From Corynebacterium hylobatis (lineage in GTDB: Bacteria; Actinomycetota; Actinomycetes; Mycobacteriales; Mycobacteriaceae): 64,000 nt of DNA. The notes below the pieces were generated by a model that was not told where the DNA came from, did not search any database, and was given only the letters and a program-made list of their open reading frames with translations. The stretch spans positions 1 through 64,000 of the forward strand of contig NZ_RXHJ01000016.1 in NCBI RefSeq assembly GCF_003955685.1, written 5' to 3'. Shown in pieces: positions 18,001 to 24,922 of this stretch (the first letter of the stretch is position 1; the number at the start of each line of letters is the position of its first letter). Both the position numbers and the translations under genes were made by a program.

Positions 18001-18958
18001 GGCCAAGGTCGTCGACGCCGACAAGGACCTGCGCGCCCTGATTGACCGCAACGCAGGCTCCATCCGGTCCTCGGTGTCGAAGGTCTCCCGCACCAGCGAA
18101 TCCCAGGCCGTGGCGAAGTGGACCCCGGAGAATCTGGGTACCGTCGCTGAGGAGGTCACCACGGTGGTCGACGGCCACGAGGTCACCGCCTACCCCGCAC
18201 TGGTGGCCACCCCGGGTGGCGTGGAGATCCGCGTGCACCCCACGAAAGCCGCTGCGGAGGCATCCATGATCACCGCCACGCTGACGCTGCTGATCCGGGA
18301 GATCACCGTCAACGCGAGCCAGATGACCAAGGGGTTGCCGCTGCAGCAGCGGGTCGCGGTGGACAACTATCCCCATGGTGGGGCCGCAGGCCTCGTCGAG
18401 GATGCCCGTGTCGCCGCCATCCGTGATCTGATGCTCGAGCACGGTGGTCCGGTGCGGTCCCCGGAGGAATTCGAGGAGCTGAAGAAGAAGGTCTCCCCCG
18501 ATGTACCCGGTGCGGTCCGCCGCACGGTGGTCTCCCTGGCACCCGCGTTGATCGAGTACCAGTCCGTGGCCGAAGAGCTTGCGAAGTGGAGCGGTGGGGC
18601 CATCGACGACATGAAGGCCCAGCTGGAGTTCCTCCTGCCGCGCAACGCCGTGACCATCCACGGGGCAGCACAGCTGCGGCATCTCCCCCGCTACCTGCAG
18701 GCAGTGCGTATCCGGCTCGAGGAGATGGGGCAGGACCCGGACAAGGACGCTGACCGCCAGGACGAGGTCGAGGAGGCGCAGACCTATCTCAACCTGCGCC
18801 TGGCGAAGCTGCCGAAAGGCAGGGAGAAGACACGCGAGGTCAAGGACATCCGCTGGATGATCGAGGAGCTGCGGGTCAGCCTCTTCGCCCAGCGGCTGGG
18901 AACCGCCCGCCCCATCTCCCTGCGCCGGATCCAGAAGGCCGTGGACAAGCTGCGCTGA
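15050..18958 (+). CDS. hrpA: ATP-dependent RNA helicase HrpA
   Basis: 1302 residues, full length for actinobacterial HrpA. Walker A GETGSGKT (residues 95-102), DEAH box (192-195, LIIDEAHERS), SATIDPERFAEHF and the helicase C motifs with QRSGRCGRVADG. Then the helicase-associated winged-helix region and a long C-terminal DUF3418-type domain ending in KAVDKLR. HrpA is a DEAH-box helicase linked to mRNA processing and to rescue of stalled ribosomes. TAGGAT at 15032-15037 gives a very short leader. Convergent with nrdR, two bases between stops and no terminator seen. Confidence 0.95.
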   Translation: MSNPSAAPVTRESLLQRLADVSLADERSFRRRLHKARAPKALAAIAADVERAVEKRALIEAGIPEIEYPESLPVSARREDIAEAIENNQVVIIAGETGSGKTTQIPKICLELGRGRRGLIGHTQPRRLAARTVAERIAEELGQEIGGTVGYAIRFDDRVSATSAVKLMTDGILLAEMQRDRFLNAYDTLIIDEAHERSLNIDFLLGYLRRLLPKRPDLKVIITSATIDPERFAEHFADAEGEPAPIIEVSGRTFPVEIRYRPMEFERDGKVIDQDPMDALCEACEELMLEGPGDILCFFPGERDIRDAMEAIEGRKWKGVEVTPLFGRLSNQEQHRVFQPHSGRRIVLSTNIAETSLTVPGIRYVVDTGTARISRYSTRNKVQRLPIEPVSQASANQRSGRCGRVADGIAIRLYSEEDFNSRPEFTDPEILRTNLASVILQMALMRLGDIAEFPFVQPPENRAIRDGLLLLHELGALTNEESDGQPVLTPVGRDIARIPVDPRMARMLVEANRLGELDPLIVIVAAMTIQDVRERPLEQQAQADQKHARFKDTTSDFLSSLKLWDYINQSRDDLTGNAFRRRMKAEFLHYMRIREWYDLVRQLREVTRQLGWSTRHDVTGDRNPDAIHQSLLAGLLSHIGSRDGNTREFKGARGTRFMIFPGSSLAKKPPEFIMAAELVETSRLWARDVAKIEPAWVEKLAGPLLKHQYSEPAWSRKRASGIAHQKSTLYGVTIIADRTVPYHRVDPEAARDMFIRHALIEGDWTTHHTFFHSNVEKLEAAAEIEEKARRRGILVDEDTLFDFYDSRLPQTVTTGRHFDSWWKKERQDNPQLLDFDPEALLGDDAGSITEEAFPDTWRKGSIDYDLEYRFEPGHPQDGVTILVPIPLLAGMDREGFDWLVPGLREELITELIRTLPKELRRTVVPAPDYAARAVSRLIPHEGPVVEQLAEVLRSLGGRMISAGDFRPSALPAHLKMTFGAVDKRAKVVDADKDLRALIDRNAGSIRSSVSKVSRTSESQAVAKWTPENLGTVAEEVTTVVDGHEVTAYPALVATPGGVEIRVHPTKAAAEASMITATLTLLIREITVNASQMTKGLPLQQRVAVDNYPHGGAAGLVEDARVAAIRDLMLEHGGPVRSPEEFEELKKKVSPDVPGAVRRTVVSLAPALIEYQSVAEELAKWSGGAIDDMKAQLEFLLPRNAVTIHGAAQLRHLPRYLQAVRIRLEEMGQDPDKDADRQDEVEEAQTYLNLRLAKLPKGREKTREVKDIRWMIEELRVSLFAQRLGTARPISLRRIQKAVDKLR

Positions 18959-18961
18959 CGC

Positions 18962-19444
18962 TCAGCCCTCCAGGGCTGCGGCTGCGGTCTCCTCCTCACG
19001 GGCGCGGCGACGCATGAGTCGGATCTCCGACTCGAAGTCCTCCGCGGACTCGAAGGACTTGTACACCGAGGCGAAACGCAGGTAGGCCACCTCATCCAGG
19101 GCCCGGAGGGGTTCGAGGATGGCCAGTCCGATGTCGTTGGCATCCACCTGCGAACTGCCCTGGGAACGGACGATCTCCTCCACCTGCTGGGCCAGGCGTT
19201 TGAGTGCGTCGTCGGAGACATCGCGGCCCTGGCAGGCGCGGCGCACACCCAGAATGACCTTGTCACGGCTGAAGGGCTCGGTGACGCCGTTGCGCTTGAC
19301 CACCAGCAGCACGGCTTTCTCGATCGTGGTGAAACGCCCGCCGCATTTGGTGCACTCCCGGCGACGACGGATGGCGGTTCCCGCGTCGATGATGCGCGAA
19401 TCGATGACTCTGGAGTGGTCATGGTGGCAGAACGGGCAGTACAC
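18962..19444 (-). CDS. nrdR: Ribonucleotide reductase repressor NrdR
   Basis: 160 residues, complete. N-terminal zinc ribbon with Cys3, Cys6, Cys31 and Cys34 (YCPFC ... CTKC), then an ATP-cone domain ([20 protein letters not shown]) that senses ATP/dATP. NrdR represses ribonucleotide reductase genes when dATP is high. GTG start. Downstream of divS on the same strand, the divS-nrdR order known in C. glutamicum, which would put it partly under LexA control (inferred). Confidence 0.97.
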   Translation of the reverse strand: MYCPFCHHDHSRVIDSRIIDAGTAIRRRRECTKCGGRFTTIEKAVLLVVKRNGVTEPFSRDKVILGVRRACQGRDVSDDALKRLAQQVEEIVRSQGSSQVDANDIGLAILEPLRALDEVAYLRFASVYKSFESAEDFESEIRLMRRRAREEETAAAALEG

Positions 19445-19522
19445 GGCGTGTCTTCAGTACCTTTCGGGGACGGGACCGGCAGAAATCACTGGCACTGATC
19501 CTACCCGCCGGGAGCGGTGGCC

Positions 19523-19888
19523 CTAACCGTTCTGCGGGACGACGGGGCGTTCCGCGACAGTCGGGGAGGCGGGGGCATCCTCCTCACCTGTCCCCACCAG
19601 GCAGGCGCTGGCCACCGCCAGACCCAGCAGGGCTCCGAGAAGATAGGTCAGGCCGGTCTCCCGGGGGCCGGTCCCCTGCTCCGCATGGTCGTTCCCCCAC
19701 ACCTCCATACCGTTCGCGGTTTCCCGCCCCTGCGTTCGAGGCCACGGACGGAGCGTTCGAACGTGCCGCTCGGCGGCGCTGCCCTCATTGAAGCCCGAGG
19801 GCTCCCACACGGCAGCTGCAGACACACGGCTGCCACCACTGCCCTGATCGCTGTCACCTGCACTGGAACGGTTGCGGAAGGTGGTCAT
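19523..19888 (-). CDS. divS: SOS-inducible cell division suppressor DivS-like
   Basis: 121 residues. Ser/Gly-rich hydrophilic N-terminus, one transmembrane helix near residues 80-97 (TYLLGALLGLAVASACLV) and a short Pro/Glu-rich tail. It is divergent from lexA and upstream of nrdR, the position of C. glutamicum divS, whose product blocks septation during SOS. Sequence conservation in this family is low, so the name rests mainly on position, length and topology. ATG 19888 follows an AAAGGG ribosome site; an earlier in-frame ATG at 19954 lies inside a LexA-like box and is rejected. Confidence 0.7.
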   Translation of the reverse strand: MTTFRNRSSAGDSDQGSGGSRVSAAAVWEPSGFNEGSAAERHVRTLRPWPRTQGRETANGMEVWGNDHAEQGTGPRETGLTYLLGALLGLAVASACLVGTGEEDAPASPTVAERPVVPQNG

Positions 19889-19940
19889 CACGGGACCCTT
19901 TCGTTGACTACGGCGAGAATATCGGGAATGCCCAACAGAT

Positions 19941-20114
19941 TCGAACAGAAACACCGTTCAGATGTTCGAACTAGATGGTATGTTCGATTTATAGCACCAG
20001 CCGGAAACTTTGTCCACGGAACCGGCAGATCAGTCGAACATCCGTACCAGAACGTGGTACACATGTATCAGGTGAATGGCACGCTGAGCGCGGACCATTC
20101 GAACAGTCGCCACC
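19941..20114. promoter_or_regulatory. divS/lexA control region with LexA-like (SOS) sites
   Basis: Using TCGAAC-A-NN-TGTTCGA as the corynebacterial SOS box, the best matches are CCGTTCAGATGTTCGA (19954-19969) and TCGAACATCCGTACCA (20034-20049), each with three mismatches. Further half-sites begin at 19941 (TCGAACA), end at 19986 (TGTTCGA) and begin at 20099 (TCGAACA). A separate dyad GTACCA-GAACG-TGGTAC is at 20044-20060. Several weak sites are consistent with autoregulated lexA and induced divS. Confidence 0.7.
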
Positions 20115-20153
20115 CGCACCACCGACCTCGTACCCAAGGAGCGAGTAAGGACC

Positions 20154-20867
20154 ATGACCCGTAAGAGCAAAACCAGTAGTCCCACCCCTTCGGGCAAGCC
20201 CGATCCCGCCACCCTCTCGGACCGGCAGCGACGGATCCTGGAGGTCATCCGGGATGCCGTAGTGCTGCGCGGTTACCCGCCGAGCATCCGGGAGATCGGT
20301 GATGCCGCCGGCCTGCAGTCCACCTCCTCCGTGGCCTACCAGCTCAACCAGCTGGAGAAGAAGGGCTTCCTGCGCCGTGACCCGAATAAGCCACGTGCCG
20401 TGGATGTCCGCACCCTCCCCTCCACCGATATGGGGAAGAAGCCGGGCCGCCGCGCCGGCGCGAAGGGCCCCCAGGCGCCCGCCGGGGCCACTGCCGCGAA
20501 CTTCATCCCGGTGGTCGGCCGGATCGCGGCCGGCTCCCCGATCCTGGCTGAACAGGAGGTCGAGGAGTACTATCCGCTGCCGGCCGACCTGGTCGGTGAC
20601 GGCGAGCTGTTCATGCTGCAGGTCGTGGGCGAGTCGATGAAGAACGCCGGCATCCTCGACGGCGACTGGGTGGTTGTGCGTTCCCAACCTGTCGCCGAGC
20701 AGGGCGAGTTCGTCGCCGCACTTATCGAGGGAGAGGCCACCGCGAAGGAGTTCCACAAGGATTCCACCGGCATCTGGCTGCTGCCCCATAATGAGGACTT
20801 CGCCCCCATCCCGGGCGACAAGGCGGAGATCATGGGCAAGATCGTCTCGGTGTTCCGCAAGCTCTGA
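20154..20867 (+). CDS. lexA: SOS repressor LexA
   Basis: 237 residues. Winged helix-turn-helix ([39 protein letters not shown]), a flexible Lys/Gly/Ala linker (residues 93-115), then the S24 self-cleaving domain. Cleavage site Ala126-Gly127 in GRIAAGSPI, nucleophile Ser161 (GESMKNAG) and general base Lys198 (ATAKEF). RecA filaments trigger cleavage and so derepress SOS genes, here divS, recA and lexA itself. ATG preceded by AAGGAGCGAGTAAGG. A GC hairpin at 20939-20976 follows. Confidence 0.97.
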   Translation: MTRKSKTSSPTPSGKPDPATLSDRQRRILEVIRDAVVLRGYPPSIREIGDAAGLQSTSSVAYQLNQLEKKGFLRRDPNKPRAVDVRTLPSTDMGKKPGRRAGAKGPQAPAGATAANFIPVVGRIAAGSPILAEQEVEEYYPLPADLVGDGELFMLQVVGESMKNAGILDGDWVVVRSQPVAEQGEFVAALIEGEATAKEFHKDSTGIWLLPHNEDFAPIPGDKAEIMGKIVSVFRKL

Positions 20868-20938
20868 TGCGCATCGCCGGATCCGGGCAACCGGCACGGC
20901 AAAAACCCACATCATCCCACCGGAACGGACGGACAGTA

Positions 20939-20982
20939 GGGGCGGGCGGGCCCGGGGGCGAGCCCGTTCCCGCCCCTTATTC
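20939..20982 (+). terminator. Terminator after lexA
   Basis: GGGGCGGG and CCCGCCCC (20939-20946, 20969-20976) with an inner CGGGC/GCCCG pairing, followed by TTATTC. It separates lexA from sugR. Confidence 0.6.
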
Positions 20983-21105
20983 CTCCCCCATTCCTACTGC
21001 TTGATCGGCATTCCCTCCCGCGCTGCCCGTTATTTTGGAACAATGGCAGAAACAGACATTCCCCCACTGTCCGATGTCTTGCTGCGAGGCATCCGAGGAG
21101 GATCC

Positions 21106-21888
21106 ATGTATGCAGAGGAACGCCGGCGACAGATCGCCTCCCTCACCGCCGTTGAGGGGCGGGTCAACGTCACTGAACTGGCCAATCGTTTCGACGTGAC
21201 CGCTGAGACGATCCGCCGCGATCTCGCTGTGCTCGACAGGGAGGGGGTGGTGCACCGAGTCCATGGCGGAGCTGTTGCCAGCCAGAGCTTCCAGACCACC
21301 GAGTTCTCCCTCGATGCCCGATTCCGTTCCGCCCCCACCGCCAAATCGGCGATCGCGCGCGCGGCCCTGCGCTTCCTGCCGGAACCTCACCGTGGTCTCT
21401 TCCTCGACTCCGGTTCCACCATCGGTACGCTGGCGGACCTCATCGCCGAGCAGCCCAACGCCGGCCAGTGGTCGATCGTGACCAACAGCCTGCCCATCTC
21501 ACTGAATCTGGCCAACAAGGGACTGCGGGAGGTGCAGTTGCTCGGGGGTTCGGTCCGGGCCATCACCCAGGCCGTGGTCGGTGACACCGCCCTGCGGACA
21601 CTGGCGCTCATGCGGGCGGACGTCGCGTTCATCGGTACCAATGCCCTGACCCTGGACCACGGCCTGTCGACCGCTGATGCCCAGGAGGCGGCCATCAAGT
21701 CAGCGATGGTGACCAATGCGCACAAGGTGGTCGTCCTCTGCGACTCCACCAAGCTGGGCACCGACTACCTGGTCAGTTTCGCCAGCATCAATGACATCGA
21801 CGTCCTCATCACCGACTCCTCCGCCCCGGAGTCCTACCTGGCGAACCTGCGCGAGCGCGAGGTCGAGGTCATCATCGCCGACGACTGA
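21106..21888 (+). CDS. sugR: DeoR-type regulator of sugar PTS genes (SugR)
   Basis: 260 residues. DeoR helix-turn-helix (VNVTELANRFDVTAETIRRD), then the sugar-phosphate sensor domain with LDSGSTIGTLADLI, VTNSLPISLNL and the DSTKLGTDYLVSFASI motif. In C. glutamicum SugR sits right after lexA and represses ptsI, ptsH, ptsF and other uptake genes when fructose phosphates are low. Start at ATG 21106 behind a strong GAGGAGGAT site; ATG 21043 is in frame but lacks one. Convergent with ptsI. Confidence 0.9.
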   Translation: MYAEERRRQIASLTAVEGRVNVTELANRFDVTAETIRRDLAVLDREGVVHRVHGGAVASQSFQTTEFSLDARFRSAPTAKSAIARAALRFLPEPHRGLFLDSGSTIGTLADLIAEQPNAGQWSIVTNSLPISLNLANKGLREVQLLGGSVRAITQAVVGDTALRTLALMRADVAFIGTNALTLDHGLSTADAQEAAIKSAMVTNAHKVVVLCDSTKLGTDYLVSFASINDIDVLITDSSAPESYLANLREREVEVIIADD

Positions 21889-21910
21889 CCTCCGCGCCCG
21901 GCCGCAGGGA

Positions 21911-23605
21911 TCAGCTGAGCAGGACCCGGCGGGCCACCTCGCGCGCCTCATCCGGGCCTGCGGCCCCGAGGACCTCCTCGGCCGCCCGCTGGCAGGAGGC
22001 CAGATCCACCTCGGCCAGCTGCGCCCCGACCCCGGCCACCGCCGTCGCGGCCGCGGACAGGGAGGACACACCCAGCCCCGTGAGCACGCATGCCAGCAGC
22101 GGATCCGCTGCGGCCTCGCCACAGACACCGACGGGGGTGCTGGTGAGGGCACCGACCCGGCAGGTCTCCTGCACCAGGCGCAGCACCGCCGGCTGCCACG
22201 GGTCCGTGAGATAGGCCAGCTGCGGGGAGAGCCGGTCGGCGGCCATCGTGTACTGGGTGAGATCGTTGGTGCCGATGGAGACGAAGTCCAGGTGCGGCAT
22301 CAGCTGGTCGGACATCAGGGCCGCGGCCGGCACCTCGACCATCGCCCCCGGGGTGAGCCCCCGGTCACGGCACAGGCCCGCGAACCACTCGGCCTCCTGT
22401 TCGGTGGCCACCATGGGTGCCATCACCCAGGTGGGGGCGTCCTCGCTGCGCCCTTCGGCGGCCAGGGCGATCGCATCGAGCTGGCGGGTCATCAACCCCT
22501 CGTTCTCCCGTGCGAGACGCAGGCCGCGCACGCCCAGGGCCGGGTTCTCCTCTTCGCTCAAGGTGGCGTAGGCGATGGGTTTGTCCGATCCCGCATCCAG
22601 GGTCCGGATGACCACCTTCGAGTCAGGGAAGGCCTCGAGGACCTTCCGGTAGACCGCCGCCTGCTCCTCGACGGTGGGTTCCGCGGAGGTCGACAGGAAG
22701 CTCAACTCGGTGCGGTAGAGGCCCACCCCTTCCACCTGAGCCTCGGCGGCGAGGCGGGCGGCGTTGCCGTCGGCGACATTGGCCAGCAGCTGGACACGGT
22801 GGCCGTCCGTGGTCTGAGCGGGGCCACGCCACTGGGCGATGACCGCGGCCCGCTCGCGGAACTCTGCGAGGGCTGCGCGGGAGGAGGCCTCATCGGCGTT
22901 GCGGGTGACGGTGCCACGGGCGCCGTCGACAAGCACGACTTCGCCGGCGGTGATCTGGCGTATCTTCTTCCCGGCGGCAACGATGCACGGCAGGTTCAGC
23001 TGGCGGGCGATGATCGCGGTGTGGCTGGTGGGCCCGCCGAGCTCGGTGACCAGGCCGACAACGTGGGAGGTGTCCAGGGTGGCGGTGTCGGCAGGCGAGA
23101 GATCGTCTGCGAAGAGAACGGCCTCGCCCTCGATGTCGGGCAGGCCGGGCTCCTCCTCACCACGCAGCTCGGCGATGACGCGGTCGCGGATGTCCCGCAG
23201 ATCCGTGGTGCGCTCGGCCATCACTCCCCCGGCAGCCTCGAACATGTCGATGAATTTCTGGGTGGCGGCGACGGTGGCGTATTCGGCCGGGTGACCGAAG
23301 CCGATGTTCTTCTTCACCCCCCGGCGCCAGCCGCGGTCATTGACCATGCCCACGGTGGCGGTGAGTACCTCGGCGGCGGCCCCCTCCACGGTCTCCGCGC
23401 GGGCCGACAGGCGCCCCGCGACAGTGTCCGCAGCGGCGGTGAAGCGACCGAACTCGCTGTCGTGGGCGTCCTCGGCGATGGTCCGGCCGGCTTCCGGCAG
23501 GTCCGGCCGGGGGCGCACCCATACGGCCGGGGCATAGGCGATGCCGGCGACGACGCCGGTGCCCTTGAGGGATGCTGCTTCGGAGGTGCTGCGGGCAGAT
23601 TCCAT
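21911..23605 (-). CDS. ptsI: PTS enzyme I
   Basis: 564 residues. Takes phosphate from phosphoenolpyruvate and passes it to HPr. Phosphorylated His195 in ELGGPTSHTAIIARQLNLP; PEP-binding barrel with GVGLYRTELSFL, DFVSIGTNDLTQY and Cys495 in GVCGEAA. Start at ATG 23605; the frame upstream is not conserved. Divergent from fruK-ptsF-ptsH over 338 bases carrying a GlxR-like site and repeats; convergent with its likely repressor gene sugR. Confidence 0.97.
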   Translation of the reverse strand: MESARSTSEAASLKGTGVVAGIAYAPAVWVRPRPDLPEAGRTIAEDAHDSEFGRFTAAADTVAGRLSARAETVEGAAAEVLTATVGMVNDRGWRRGVKKNIGFGHPAEYATVAATQKFIDMFEAAGGVMAERTTDLRDIRDRVIAELRGEEEPGLPDIEGEAVLFADDLSPADTATLDTSHVVGLVTELGGPTSHTAIIARQLNLPCIVAAGKKIRQITAGEVVLVDGARGTVTRNADEASSRAALAEFRERAAVIAQWRGPAQTTDGHRVQLLANVADGNAARLAAEAQVEGVGLYRTELSFLSTSAEPTVEEQAAVYRKVLEAFPDSKVVIRTLDAGSDKPIAYATLSEEENPALGVRGLRLARENEGLMTRQLDAIALAAEGRSEDAPTWVMAPMVATEQEAEWFAGLCRDRGLTPGAMVEVPAAALMSDQLMPHLDFVSIGTNDLTQYTMAADRLSPQLAYLTDPWQPAVLRLVQETCRVGALTSTPVGVCGEAAADPLLACVLTGLGVSSLSAAATAVAGVGAQLAEVDLASCQRAAEEVLGAAGPDEAREVARRVLLS

Positions 23606-23705
23606 GAATCCTGACTCCCATCTCACAGAAAAAGGGTGGTGTGACCTCCAGAACACCACAGAATCCACCGTTTCGCAATGATCCGGGCAACCGCAATCCT
23701 TGACA

Positions 23706-23723
23706 ATCGGACATGATCGGACA
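23706..23723. repeat. Direct repeat in the ptsI/fruK control region
   Basis: ATCGGACA occurs twice, at 23706-23713 and 23716-23723, one helical turn apart. A DeoR-type protein such as SugR could bind here; the motif was not scored. Confidence 0.4.
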
Positions 23724-23750
23724 ATAATCAGGTCACACAACAACATTGAG

Positions 23751-23766
23751 TGTGACTTAGTTCATC
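23751..23766. promoter_or_regulatory. GlxR (Crp-type) site in the ptsI/fruK control region
   Basis: TGTGACTTAGTTCATC matches TGTGANNTANNTCACA except for the last two bases. GlxR is the cAMP-responsive global regulator of carbon metabolism in Corynebacterium, which fits a PTS promoter region. Confidence 0.6.
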
Positions 23767-23780
23767 ATTTCCATAACGGA

Positions 23781-23823
23781 GCGTTGACACCCCCTGAGAC
23801 GGGCATGTGCCCGTCGACAACGC
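23781..23823. repeat. Nested inverted repeat upstream of fruK
   Basis: Inner perfect dyad GACGGGCA-TG-TGCCCGTC (23798-23815) is enclosed by GCGTTG (23781-23786) and CAACGC (23818-23823). It lies about 120 bases before the fruK start in the only gap over 300 bases; the rest of 23606-23943 shows no gene. Confidence 0.5.
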
Positions 23824-23943
23824 CATACGCTTGAGTCAGATCACGGCATCGGCCGGTTCCCGGCCGGGGTGCCGGGCGGTCCGGGGCCTGCGCCCCACCT
23901 GCAACCGCAATCCAGATTTTCCCGACCGGACAGGGAGCCGACA

Positions 23944-24906
23944 GTGATACTCACCTTGACACCGAACCCCAGCATCGACGCCACCATGCAACTGGACTCA
24001 GAGCTGCGCCGCGGCCACGTGCAACGGCCGACCTCGATCACCCAGGTCGCCGGAGGCAAGGGTGTCAACGTCTCGCACGCGATGCTGCTCGCGGGGAAGC
24101 ACACCCTGGCGGTTTTCCCCGCCGGAGGCAACGACCCCTTCGTGGCCCTGACCCGCCAGACCGAGATCCCCTTCCACGCGATCCCCGTTGAGGAGGGCGT
24201 GCGCATCAACACCACCATCGCCGAACCTGACGGCACGACCACAAAGATCAACGGCCTCGGCGCCACCATCGACGACCGCGTCCGCAAGGTGGTCGAGGAG
24301 ACCGTCACCCAACTCGCAGCCAGCTCCTCCTGGCTGGTCATGGCCGGTTCCCTGCCACCCGGGGTCCCCGTCGGCTGGTACACCGACCTCATCGCCACCG
24401 TGCGGGCCACCCACCCGGACCTGCCCATCGCGGTGGACACCTCGGATGCCGCGATCCGGGCGCTGGGCCAGGGTCTGGAGCGGGCAGCGCCCACCCTGAT
24501 CAAACCGAACGGCCTGGAGCTGGGCCAGCTGGTCGACCGTGACGGTGAAGCCCTGGAGCAGGCGGCCGCGGCCGGTGATTTCGAGGAGGTCGTCGCCGCC
24601 GCCCGGATGGTCATCGAGCGGGGCATCAACGAGGTCCTGGTCACCCTGGGTGCCTCCGGGGCGGCTCTGGTCACCCGGGAGGGGGCCTGGTTCGCCACGC
24701 CGCCGCCCGTCGAGGTCAGGTCCACCGTCGGGGCTGGCGACAGCTCGCTGGCCGGCTATCTCATTGCCCGGGCGGAGGGCGACGGACCTGCCGACTGCCT
24801 CACCCGGGCGGTAGCCTACGGCACAGCCGCCACCGGGCTGCCAGGCACCACCATCCCGTCCCCTGCTCAACTGAATCTCACCGACACGCACGTGCGTGCC
24901 CTTTAA
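23944..24906 (+). CDS. fruK: 1-phosphofructokinase
   Basis: 320-residue PfkB-family kinase that phosphorylates fructose 1-phosphate to fructose 1,6-bisphosphate. N-terminal ILTLTPNPSIDATM, sugar-binding GGKGVNVSHAMLLAG, and the ATP/catalytic motif GAGDSSLAGYL with catalytic base Asp266. GTG start at 23944 behind CAGGGAG; it gives the conserved N-terminus MILTLTPNPS. In C. glutamicum a fruR regulator precedes this gene; here it is missing. Transcribed with ptsF 16 bases downstream. Confidence 0.95.
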   Translation: MILTLTPNPSIDATMQLDSELRRGHVQRPTSITQVAGGKGVNVSHAMLLAGKHTLAVFPAGGNDPFVALTRQTEIPFHAIPVEEGVRINTTIAEPDGTTTKINGLGATIDDRVRKVVEETVTQLAASSSWLVMAGSLPPGVPVGWYTDLIATVRATHPDLPIAVDTSDAAIRALGQGLERAAPTLIKPNGLELGQLVDRDGEALEQAAAAGDFEEVVAAARMVIERGINEVLVTLGASGAALVTREGAWFATPPPVEVRSTVGAGDSSLAGYLIARAEGDGPADCLTRAVAYGTAATGLPGTTIPSPAQLNLTDTHVRAL

Positions 24907-24922
24907 GACGCAGAGGTATTCC

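Noticed and set aside
19755-19770. GTTCGAAC palindrome within divS as a LexA box
   Set aside because: It lies inside the coding sequence and lacks the spaced TCGAAC-N4-GTTCGA layout.
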